From: Owenia fusiformis | Lineage: Eukaryota > Annelida > Polychaeta > Sabellida > Oweniidae | Assembly: GCA_903813345.2 (NCBI GenBank) | Contig: CAIIXF020000005.1 | Location: forward strand, 40,899,394 to 40,963,393 | DNA length: 64,000 bases | Reading direction: 5' to 3' | Part shown: positions 36,801 to 46,402 of the stretch, in pieces | Numbering within the stretch: the first letter of the stretch is position 1 | Layout of the letters: each line of letters begins with the position of its first letter | The notes under the pieces: generated by a model | Told to the model about the DNA's origin: nothing | What the model saw: the letters and a program-made list of their open reading frames with translations, nothing else | The model's database searches: none | Position numbers and translations under genes: made by a program

Positions 36801-39800
36801 CCAGATACATTCCCTAGTTAACCATGTAGGTTGGATTAAGTAAGATGTTATAGTTGGAGAGAAAATCTGTTAGGAGGAAGAAAGAAAGAATAATAATAAT
36901 AATAAGAAAACAGGCAAAAACAATAGACTCCAGATTTTCAATCTGGAGTCTAATAATAAAGAATAATAATAAAGAATAATAATAAAGAATAATATCTACA
37001 AAATTGATAGGAGGCCCCCTGTCGGGGCCTCCTAATAATAACTAGAGATCTAACGATCTAAGATTGCAAGCAATCTTACGGAGGCCCTATATTCGTTTCT
37101 GAACATTCAAAGGCCAGCCAAAGGTCAAATCTCTAATACAAAGTCATATATGAACTCCAGACAACTTGTAGATGATTTTTAAAAAAGGTTTGGTCGAATT
37201 AATGCACGTTGAAATTTGACCTTGAAAAATTCTGAAATTTGACCTTTTTTCAGTTTTTGAGCTATAATATCTCAAAACTGGAGCCAAATTTTAATAGATA
37301 ATCAATTGCTAATATGTGTATAACCTTTAGTAGAGGAATATATATTCTGACTTTCATTTAAAAATATTGATTTGTAGTCTCCAATTTTGAGAAACTTAGA
37401 AAACACAGTTTGTGATTTCGTTTGATGACCTTGACCTTTGACCTTGCAAATTTTACTTTTTTAGACCTCAGAAGGTCTTTTGTGAATAAATATACCTAAA
37501 TTTGAATCCAGAAAATTGATTTGAAAAATCAACTTTTTTTACCTTTCGGAGGTCATTTAAGGTCAACCAAAGGTCAAAGGTCATAAGTAAGGTTAGATTT
37601 GGAATCATGAGAACTTGTAGATGAGTTTTAAAAAAAAATTGGTCAATTTGAAGCAAGTTGAAATTTAGTCTTGAAAAGTTTCGAAATTTGACCTTTTTTC
37701 AGTTTTTGAGTTCCAATATCTCAAAACTGGTACACAATTTTAATAAATAGCCAATTGCTAATATGTGTAGAACCTATAGAGGAATATATATCCTGACTTT
37801 CATGAAAAAATATTGATTTGTAGTCTCCAATTTTGAGAAACTTAGAAAACACAGTTTGTGATTGAGTTTGATGACCTTGACCTTTGACCTTGCAAATTTT
37901 ACTTTTTTAGACCTCAGTATATCTTTTCTGATTAAATAAACCTAAATTTGAATCCAGAAAATCAATTTGAAAAATCAATTTTTTTTACCTTTAGAAGGTC
38001 ACTGAAGGTCAAGTAAAGGTCATGGGTCAAAATTAAGGTCAGATTTGAGTTCCTGAGATCTTGTAGATGCTTTTTAAAAAAAAGTTTGGTCAATTTAGAG
38101 CAAGTAGAAATTTGACCTTGAAAAATTTCGAAATTTGACCTTTTTACTGTTTTTGAGTTCTAATATCTCAAAACTGAAGCAAAATTTTAATAAATAGTCA
38201 ATTGCTAATATGTGTAGAACCTTTACAGGAATATATATTCTGACTTTCAGTAAAAAAATTGATTTGTAGTCTCCAATTTTGAGAAACTTAGAAAACATAG
38301 TTTGTGATTTCGTTTGATGACCTTGACCTTTGACCTTGCAAATCTTACTTTTTTAGACCTCAGAAGGTCATTTGTGAATAAATATTCCTAAATTTGAATC
38401 CAGAAAATCAATTTGAAAAATCAACTTTTTTGACCTTTCGGAGGTCACTGAAGGTCAACCAAAGGTCACAGGTCAAAAGTAAGGTCAGATTTGGAATCCT
38501 GAGAACTTGTAGATGAGTTTTAAAAAAAAAATTGGTCAATTTGAAGCAAGTTGAGAAAAGACCTTTTTTAACCTTTTTTTGACCTTCAATATCTCAAAAT
38601 CTAGGCAAAATTTCTCCAGACGGCAAAAGGCTAAGACTAATAGAATACTAATATCTATCTGTATGCAAAAATTCAGCCAAAAATATTGAAGTGTAATGTC
38701 AGGATTTGAGAAACTTGAAAAAAACTTAGATTTGACCTAGATTTTGACCTTTGACCTTGACCTAGATAAAATTTCCTTTCCCCCCAAGTTCAGCCAAGGT
38801 CCCTAGTAGGTGCATATAGTATATAGTTGAAAGGTAGTTGGAAGTAGGAGAAAAAGGTTTAGGAAGAATAAATAAATAAAGAATAATAATAACTAGACTT
38901 TTGAAGATTGCAAGCAATCTCACGGAGGCCCTCTTAGGCATTTTTGACAATTTGAAGGTCAACTAAAGGACAAATATCAAATCTGAGGTCAGATGTGAAC
39001 TCCTGAGAACTTGTAGATGATTTTCAAAAAAAGATTTGGTCAAATTGAAGCGAGTTTAAATTTGACCTTGAAAAATTTCGAAATTGACCTTTTTTCAACT
39101 TTTAAACTCTTATATCTCAAACTGGGACAAAATTCTATTAGATAGTCAATTGCTAATATGTGTACAACCCTTAGAGGAATGTGTATATTTTGACTTCGGG
39201 TTAAAAATATTTGTTTGTAGTCTCGAACTTTGCGAAACTTAGATAGCACAGTTTGTGACCTAATTTCATGATCTTGACCCTTGACCTTGAAAATTTTTAC
39301 CTTTATAGACCACAGTAGGTCTTTTTTAATTAGGCTAACCTAAATTTGAATCTAAAGACTCAATTTGAAAAATCAACTTTTCTTACCTTTCGAAGGTCAT
39401 TGAAGGTCAACTAAAGGTCAAAGGTCAAATATGAGGACAGATTCGGACTCCTGAGAACTTGTAGATGATTTAAAAAAAAAATTGGTCAGATTTAAGCAAG
39501 TTGAAAAATGACCTTTTTTTACCGTTTTTCAACGTCGAATATCTCAAAAACGGTAAAAATTTAATACTGACATCTAGTGAACAATTTGTAGAAAATACTA
39601 AAATGTAGTTTCAGTTTAATTCATCGCAAGAAATAATGAAGTATAAGGACAAAGTTGAGAAACTTGAAAAAAATACAGATTTGACCTAGATTTTGACCTT
39701 TGACCTAATTTGATAACCGTGACCCTTGACTTTGAAAATTTTACTGTTTTAGAGCTCAGTGGGTCTTTTATGATTAGGCTTATCTTAAATTTGAAACCAA

Positions 39801-42800
39801 AAAACTCAATTTGAAAAATCAAGTTTTCTGACCTTGCGAAGGTCACTGAAGGTCAACTTAAGGTCAAATGTCAAATCTGAGGTTAAATATGAACTCCTGA
39901 GAAGTTGTAGATGATTTTTAAAAAAAAGTTGGGTGAATTTGAAGCAAGTTAAAATTTGACCTTATAAACTTTGAAAAATTGACCTTTTTCAGTTTTTGAG
40001 CTCTTATATCTCAAAACTGGGACAAAATTTTAATAAATAGTCAATGACTAATATGTGTAGAACCCTTAGAGAAATGTATATCTTGACTTACAAAAAAAAA
40101 TATTGATTTGTAGTCTTGAACTATGAGAAACTTAGATAGCACAGTTTGTGACCTAATTTGATGACCTTGACCTTTGACCTTGAAATTTTTACTTTTTTAG
40201 ACCTCAGTAGGCTTTTTGTAATTAGACTGACCTAAATTTAAATCCGAAGACTCAATTTGAAAAATCAACTTTTCTGACCTTTCGAAGGTCACTGAAGGTC
40301 AAGTAAAGGTCAAAGGTCAAATCTGAGGTCAGATTTGGACTCCTGGGAACTTGTAGATGATTTTTAAAAAAAAAATTGGTCAGATTGAAGCAAGTTGAAA
40401 AATGACCTTTTTTGACCGTTTTTTGACGTCAAATATCTCAAAAACGGTAAAAATTTAATGCTGACATATAGTGAACAATTTGTAGAGAATACTTAAATGT
40501 AGTTTCAGTTTAATTCATCGCAAGAAATAATGAAGTATAATGACAAACTTGAGAAACTTGAAAAAAAACTTAGATTTGACCTAGATTTTGACCTTTGACC
40601 TTGACCTAGATAAAAAATATTTTCCCCCCTATTCCAGCCCAGGTGTCTAGTAGGAGCATATAGTAAGTAGTTGAAAGCTAGTTGGAAGTAGGAGAAAAAT
40701 GCTTAGGAAGAATAATAAATAAAGAATAAAGAATAAAGAATAATAATAATAAAGAAAAGCTACAAAAGCTATAGGAGGCCCTTTCAGGAGGGCCTCCTAA
40801 TAATAATAATATCTATAAAATTAATAGGAGGCCCCCTGTCGGGGCCTCCTAATAATAATATCTATAAAATTAATAGGAGGCCCCCCGTTGGGGCCTCCTA
40901 ATAATAAAGAATAATAATATCTACAAAATTGATAGGAGGCCCCCCGATGGGGCCTCCTAATAATAACTAGAGATCTAACGATCTAAGATTGCAAGCAATC
41001 TTACGGAGGCCCCGTAGATACCACAGTTTGTCACCTAATTTGATGACCTTGACCTTTGACCTTGAAAATTTTACTTTTTCAGAGCTCAGTATGTCTTTTG
41101 TGATTAAGCTGACTTAAATTTGAATCCAAAAAGTCAATTTGAAAAATCAACTTTTTTTACCTTTCGAAGGTCACAGAAGGTCAACTAAAGGTCAAAGGCC
41201 AAATTTGAGGTCAGATTTGAACTCCTGAGACTTTGTAGACGCTTTTTAAAAAAAAATTTGGTCAATTTGAAGCAAGTTGAAATTTGACCTTGAAAATTTT
41301 CTAAATTTGACCTTTTTCAGTCCTTAAGCTCTTATATTTCAAAACTGGTGCAAAATTTTAATAGATAGTCAATTCCTAATATGTGAAGTACCTCTAGAGG
41401 AATATATATCCTGACTTTCAACCAAAAATATTGATTTGTAGTCTTGAATTCTGAGAAACTTAGATAGCACAGTTTGTGACCTAATTTGATGACCTTGACC
41501 TTTGACCTTAAAAATTGTACTTTTTCAGAGCTCAGTATGTCCTTTGTGATTGAGCTGACCTAAATTTGAATCCAAAAAATCAATTTGAAAAATCAACATT
41601 TTTGACCTTTCGAAGGTCACAGAAGGTCAAGTAAAGGTCAAAGGTCAAATCTGACGTCAAATTTGAACTCCTGAGACTTTGTGGATGCTTTTTTAAAAAA
41701 AATTGGTCAATTTGAAGCAAGTTAAAATTTGACCTTCAAAATTTTCGAAATTTGACCTTTTTTCAGTTCTTGAGCTCTTATATCTCAAAACTGGTGCAAA
41801 ATTTTAATAGACAGTCAATTGCTAATATGTGTAGTACCTCTAGATGGCTATATATCCTGACTTTCAACCAAAAATATTGATTTGTAGTCTCCAATTTTGA
41901 GAAACTTAGATAGCACAGTTTGTTATCTAATTTGATGAGCTTGACCTTTGACCTTGAAAATTTTACTTTTTCAGAGCTCAGTATGTCCTTTGTGATTAAG
42001 CTGACCTAAATTTGAATCCAAAAAATCAATTTGAAAAATCAACTTTTTTGACCTTTCGAAGGTCACAGAAGGTCAACTAAAGATCAAAGGTCAAATCTGA
42101 GGTCAGATTTGAACTCCTGAGACTTTGGAGATGCTTTTTAAAAAAAAAATTGGTCAAATTGAAGCAAGTTGAAAAATGACCTTTTTTGACCGTTTTTTGA
42201 CGTCAAATATCTCAAAATGTAGGCAAAATTCGTTCAGACGGCAAAAGGCTAACACTAATAGAATACTAATATCTATCTCTATGCAAAAAATCAGCCAAAA
42301 ATGTTGAAGTCTAGTGTCAGGCGTTGAGAAACTTAAAAAAAACTTAGATTTGACCTAGATTTTGACCTTTGACCTTGACCTAGATATGAACTAATTTCCC
42401 GACAAGTCCAGCTCATGTCCCTAGTAGGAGCATATAAGAGTTAATTCAGACCTAGCTAGAAGTAGGAGAAAAAGTGCTAAAAAGAATAATAAGAAGAATA
42501 ACTACAAAAACTATAGGAGGCCCCTTGGAAGGGCCTCCTAATAATATCTATAAAATTAATAGGAGGCCCCCCGATGGGGCCTCCTAATAATTGAAGCAGA
42601 ATACTCATTTTGAAAAATCAGATGAATTATTTTTTTCCCATGGGGAGATCCCAATGGAGGGTGTATAAGGTCCTTTTGGATAAATGTTTGGTGAATTGGT
42701 ATAACCCTAGGATTTACCCCATGATTTATCCAAATTATATCGAATTCGGATAAATTTTATCAGAAAATGTATCCAACACTTTAGGTGGACTAAGATTTGG

Positions 42801-45800
42801 ATAAAATTTATCCTGAAAGATTGTTTGAATCCACAAGTATTTCAATAAATTCTAAGATTAATCCCACAAAGCATCATTAACATTGACAAAAATCTGAATC
42901 AATCATAGAATCGTACCACTTCACGGCCCCTGGTAAGCTATTAAAAATAGTTAGAAATGTGAACAAAAGTATTTACTTCATTAGCTGTAGAGAGGAATGT
43001 GAGTTCTAATTATATATGTTTATAAGTATCAGTGATCTCCCCAGCATTTAATCAAGTGGGCACTGCACCCACTTGAGATTGTAACAATAGGCTTGCACCC
43101 ACCTGAGAATCCATTTGCATCCACTTGAAAATGAGAAAACTCATGGAAAATAGGCATGTTTAGACCTAAATTCATCTGAATTTGGTCTGAAATGTGAAAA
43201 TAGGAATTTTGCACCCACTTGAGAAAAAATCCTGGGGAAAACACTGAGTATAAAATAATGTATCCAAAAAGACATAGTATAATATCAATTATAGTGACTA
43301 GGTATCTATAAATATCATAACCCATGTAAACTCGTACTTAAGAACATTTCTACTACTGTCACACATTTTTGGCTGTTGTATAATTAAGTTACCATAAGTA
43401 ACCCACTTACTTTTCTGGAGATGAGGACCAAGTGTGGGCGGGGAACTTTGCAGCAAAATCTTCTAATAACTGGAAAAAAATAACTTTACAATTAAACTTT
43501 ACATTAAAACTCATTTGAATGTCACTTTCGTCAAAGTACTTTGGAAGTGAATCATTCAAATTTTTTTGCACTGTTTTTGAATATTTATTATCAGATATGG
43601 ATGACATCAGTAGGGAAATGCCCAATAGCAGGGTATTTCCTAAGCTGGTCTGTCGGACAAGACCGACCAATTTTCGTACGGTCCTGTAAAAGTTGAAAAT
43701 TACCGGACAGCGTGATTGATGGCTTAAATTAACATTTAAACATACCTTCCAAGTCATCTTTGATGATTGGAAGCTGACTTTTCCATAGTATAAGCTAACG
43801 GCAACTTTAGTCAATGCAAAAAAGTAAAAAAATGCTTCAAACTTTGCAAATATATATTGTATTGTTTTCTGAATGGGAAACTTCGGATCATTGTTTTGTA
43901 TCGACAACAGTGTGAAGGTCATGCGCAAAGAGAATTCTCTATAATCTTTGACCTATTTTCATTCTCTTTTTTATTCTCTTTGATTTTGTAAACAATATAA
44001 GTCAAATACTGGTGATTATCTATCAATTTCGCTTCATATGCGTCTTCTCCGAGGTACATGTAGGTGACTTCATGTTTTTTATGGTTCAAAACTTTGAAGC
44101 AATAAAAAGCTCCTTTCGCAATTAATTAACGGTCTGATTGATATTGATACGGACCGCATACATTTTGAAATCACTGGTCTGTATGTCCGGCAAATGATGA
44201 TACGGACCAAAGATATTCTAAAAGCACAGGTCTGTATGTCCAGCAAGCATTTTTCCTTCGGAAATACCCTGCCCAATAGGGTGTCATCCACCTTGATATA
44301 TCTTTTTTCATCACATTATTGAAAATAAATGAAATGTCCATATAAACATTGTTTTTTTACTATTTTTGGATAGTTGCCATATGATATTATGTCTCACCTT
44401 GTTTAATAGAGTAAAACTAACTCTTTGTGGATATTCATGATCAGAGATGAGAACACCAGCTAAATTGTCTCTCCGTACATACACATGACACATGTATTCT
44501 GAAATATTACACACAAATTCAACAATCATTTATATGCCAGTATATTCTAAAATTCAAATTTATGACAAAAGTCCTCTGACAGCAATTGTAATCTAAAATG
44601 GAAAATGTGACACATATTTACAGAAACGATGCACTTGCCACTTGCTGTTTTCTACACTTAACACATGTTTTCTATTCAAACATTTACAAGATCACTTAGT
44701 TTGTTGGGATAATGGCTGAATGCAAGTTCGCAATCAAATTTAGCACAGTTTTGGACTGAAATATATAATTCATTATTATGTTTTTACCTTGTTCCTTCAC
44801 TGATGCTCTGGATGCAGGTGTTGTCCTTTCTGTTATAATTTTACTCGTAAAATCCATAAACTCTTTCACACTGAAAATATCAATTCATATTTTCGATTTC
44901 TGGTGCTCATAATGAAAAAACGATCACTATTAAGGACAGGCTACAAGGCAGACAATTTCAATAGCCTATAGAAATGATTAAGTTACAATAGTACACCTAG
45001 AAATTAGAGGTGTCACGATCTAAAAAATTTCAGTACGGTACAGAACGGTACAAATGGTCTCGGGACACGGTACTTTCAGGACGGGACGGGACAGAACATT
45101 AAAAATGATGCAATGTCTGATGATGACAGTTTCACTTTCAGTGAATTGGAGATTAAAATCCATCTGCCGCAAATGTGATTGGCATTTCACATAGTCTGCA
45201 CGGTGAACTATCACCAATTCATTTACCTTGTGATATCAGAGTCCCAAAATACTTCAAAACTGCCGACTTTTTTGACTAACTAACAATTTCTTTCCTACAT
45301 CCGGCATACTGATAATGCACTCGATTTGCGAACAACGATGAAGAAATTTACGAACAAGCATTACCATCTACATGAAATAGCGGGTCCGTTAATAACACTT
45401 TTCAATACAAAGAAGTATAATCTAGGTACGAGGTAAAGGAAAATATTTAATTTTTCAGAACGAAATCAGAGGTGTTCCTCGCTATTTATACACGTTTTTA
45501 TGCATTTTAGGGAAGGAATTTATGTACCGATACCAAACCGATATTAACCTTTCTGTCCCTTGTCCCTTGTCCCGAACCGAAGCATCTGGACCGAAATTCG
45601 GTCCAATATCGGGAAACCGTGACACCTCTACTAGAAATTACAAACTAATGCAAGAATTTGTAGGCCTTTCATTTGGAAGTCTTTTAAATTTTGTAAACAA
45701 TTTTATTGTCAAAATATAACAGCAGTGTGAAGTAGCACAAAGTCAGTCAGGTATGTAGTTATTTGGATATAGAGCTATACTAATTACTGAGGAGTCATGG

Positions 45801-46380
45801 CTGTACTGAGGGGCCATGGCAAAGAGGTGGGAGTATACTGAGAAATCAGGCTAGAGTCAGGCTGTACTAGGAGTCAGAGCTATAATGAGGGCTAGTCTCT
45901 AAGACAAAGTTGAGACTATACTTGTGGTCAGGCTACAGTAAGGGTTAGGGCCATATTAAAGGTCAAGCTGAAATAAGGGTCAGGACCTACTAAGGGTAAG
46001 GACTGTTCTAAGGGACAGGGTACAGGTACAATAAGGAGTCAGGTCTGTATTAAGGGTAACGACTGTACAAAGGGCAGGGTATAACAAGGAGTTGAGTCTG
46101 TATTAAGGGTCAGGCTGTGCTAAGGGTCAGGACTTTACAAAGGGTCAATGTAGTACTTATGTTAGAATGTTAATTACTAGTATGTGGATAAAATTAATGA
46201 TCCAATTCACTATGAATCCCTTACTTTTGCTAGTTTGGGACGGTGATGGTATAATGTAATACCTAATACCTACCTTCCTCTCTGAAAGTAGCCAAATGAC
46301 TGTAGATCTTGCGCTGTAATGAGCTGTGTGACCTTGTTGTCCGGATGACGGAACAATATTGACAGGGAATATAGTTTCAT
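21875..46380 (-). CDS. YKT6: YKT6 R-SNARE, complete
   Basis: Seven coding exons on the minus strand: 46380-46274, 44870-44788, 44498-44398, 43469-43411, 22798-22687, 22496-22395 and 21910-21875. They total 600 nt, giving 199 aa plus TAG (human 198), with all junctions in phase. Residues 1 to about 125 are the longin domain ([10 protein letters not shown]..., [20 protein letters not shown]). A SNARE motif follows (DLDETKIIL, then RGEKLDDLV with the zero-layer Arg near residue 164). The end is NSCCVIL: adjacent cysteines for acylation and prenylation. YKT6 acts in ER-Golgi, endosomal and autophagosome-lysosome fusion and cycles between cytosol and membrane. The start is fixed by the conserved MKLYSLS. 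A 3' splice site at 46403-46404 implies a non-coding upstream exon. Intron 4 (22799-43410, 20.6 kb) contains the large repeat array; intron 3 and intron 1 each contain a hAT-like element. Confidence 0.96.
23630..25456 (+). repeat. Type I module 1
   Basis: Opens AGATTGCAAGCAATCTTACG and holds about three 445-bp subrepeats (GATGACCTTGACCTTTGA at about 24001, 24449 and 24896). It ends in a GAAGAATAAATAATAACTAG tail. Confidence 0.75.
25457..27136 (+). repeat. Type II module 2 with short tandem tracts
   Basis: Opens with the AATTGAACGAAGTTCAATT hairpin and GACTCCAGAT. It is followed by about 19-bp GAGTCATCCAGAATAAGCC repeats (25520-25740) and a GGATAGGAA purine tract (25760-25960). It ends in the GACTCCAGAT/ATCTGGAGTC hairpin at 27100-27125. 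Confidence 0.75.
27137..28984 (+). repeat. Type I module 3
   Basis: Same start hairpin (AGATCTAACGATCTAAGATT then GCAAGCAATC). Three or four subrepeats are followed by a short end piece lacking the ACGCGTACATAT segment found in modules 1, 4 and 6. It is nearly colinear with module 9. Confidence 0.72.
28985..30384 (+). repeat. Type I module 4
   Basis: Same start block; its end segment with TTAACGCGTACATAT matches modules 1 and 6. It runs directly into type II module 5. Confidence 0.72.
30385..32030 (+). repeat. Type II module 5
   Basis: Starts AATTGAACAAGTTCAATT then GACTCCAGAT. It contains repeated GCCATAACTTCCGAACCG and TCGGACACCATATCTCAAAA blocks and closes with the GACTCCAGAT/ATCTGGAGTC hairpin (31997-32022). 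Confidence 0.72.
32045..32150. repeat. Two GGAGGCC hairpin units
   Basis: Two units of about 55 bp: ATCTA(C/T)AAAATTAA, TAGGAGGCCCC, variable loop (CCGTT or CTGTC), GGGGCCTCCTA, AATAAT run. Confidence 0.8.
32159..33392 (+). repeat. Type I module 6 (deleted form)
   Basis: Same start block, but about 150 bp of the first subrepeat is missing near 32355 (TTCCGAAATTTGAGAAACTT junction). The end segment equals that of module 4. Confidence 0.7.
33393..36956 (+). repeat. Type II modules 7 and 8
   Basis: Two type II modules: the first starts at 33393 and ends without a terminal hairpin. The second starts GACTCCAGATTTAAAAC at about 35126 and ends with the GACTCCAGAT..ATCTGGAGTC hairpin near 36925-36952. 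Confidence 0.68.
36985..37036. repeat. Single GGAGGCC hairpin unit
   Basis: ATCTACAAAATTGA, TAGGAGGCCCC, loop CTGTC, GGGGCCTCCTA, AATAAT. Confidence 0.78.
37041..38892 (+). repeat. Type I module 9
   Basis: Nearly colinear with module 3, including its unusual end (CTCCAGACGGCAAAAGGCTA), indicating a segmental copy. Confidence 0.72.
38893..40748 (+). repeat. Type I module 10 (diverged)
   Basis: Start hairpin with a changed lead (GACTTTTGAAGATTGCAAGC). Subrepeats are more diverged from the others, suggesting an older or different subfamily. Confidence 0.68.
40750..40963. repeat. Four GGAGGCC hairpin units in tandem
   Basis: The first unit has stem TAGGAGGCCCT/AGGGCCTCCTA; the next three have TAGGAGGCCCC/GGGGCCTCCTA with loops CTGTC, CCGTT and CCGAT. 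Confidence 0.8.
40966..42490 (+). repeat. Type I module 11
   Basis: Standard start block, three subrepeats of the module 10 subfamily, and an end piece with the GACGGCAAAAGGCTAACAC block also used in type II. Confidence 0.7.
42500..42592. repeat. Two terminal GGAGGCC hairpin units
   Basis: Last two units of the array; the first has a different stem top (GGCCCCTTGGAAGGGCC). Unique-looking intron sequence resumes after about 42593. Confidence 0.78.
42593..43410. other. YKT6 intron 4, remainder
   Basis: No gene. Contains repeated GGATAAA(T/A)TTTATC motifs (42.7-42.8 kb) and diverged GCACCCACTTGAGA repeats (43.06-43.22 kb). Confidence 0.5.
43629..44271. mobile_element. hAT-like MITE with perfect 8-bp target duplication
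   Basis: The element begins CAGGGTATTTCC and ends GGAAATACCCTG, flanked by CCCAATAG on both sides (43621-43628 and 44272-44279). An 8-bp duplication with CAGGG ends is typical of hAT elements. It lies in YKT6 intron 3 and has no transposase. Confidence 0.85.
45005..45630. mobile_element. hAT-like MITE, TAGAGGTGTCACG ends, 8-bp target duplication
   Basis: TAGAGGTGTCACG at 45005 and CGTGACACCTCTA at 45630 are perfect inverses. CTAGAAAT flanks both sides (44997-45004 and 45631-45638). Subterminal CGGTAC and GGGAC/GTCCC motifs recur. It lies in YKT6 intron 1. Confidence 0.87.
45780..46146. repeat. Degenerate AAGGGTCAGG minisatellite
   Basis: Imperfect repeats of about 20-40 bp built on GAGTCAGGCTGTACTAAGGG and AAGGGTCAGGACTGTAC, in YKT6 intron 1, about 0.13 kb from exon 1. 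Confidence 0.65.
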
Positions 46381-46402
46381 TTTCACCTGCCTTCAAAAAC
46401 AC

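Larger units (their letters stand above)
23630..42592. repeat. 19-kb array of two hairpin-delimited repeat families in YKT6 intron 4
   Basis: Eleven modules lie head to tail in one orientation, joined by AATAAT runs and ACTAGA. Type I starts with hairpin AGATTGCAAGCAATCT then TACGGAGGCCC and has a body of about 445-bp subrepeats dense in TGACCTTTGACCT. Type II starts with hairpin AAATTGAAC(G)AAGTTCAATTT then GACTCCAGAT, has a body with AAACGCCATAACTTCCGAAC, and ends in hairpin AGACTCCAGAT..ATCTGGAGTCT. Separate hairpin units (TAGGAGGCCCC..GGGGCCTCCTA) follow some modules. No transposase or reverse transcriptase was recognised. Confidence 0.85.

Noticed and set aside
23630-42592. Recurrent frames such as [14 protein letters not shown] and [16 protein letters not shown]
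   Set aside because: They repeat because the DNA repeats; they are interrupted at random between copies, lack a common start or stop, and show no known domain.
43407-43928. 173-codon minus frame spanning YKT6 exon 4
   Set aside because: Only 43411-43469 is real exon; the rest is intron and the edge of the hAT-like element.
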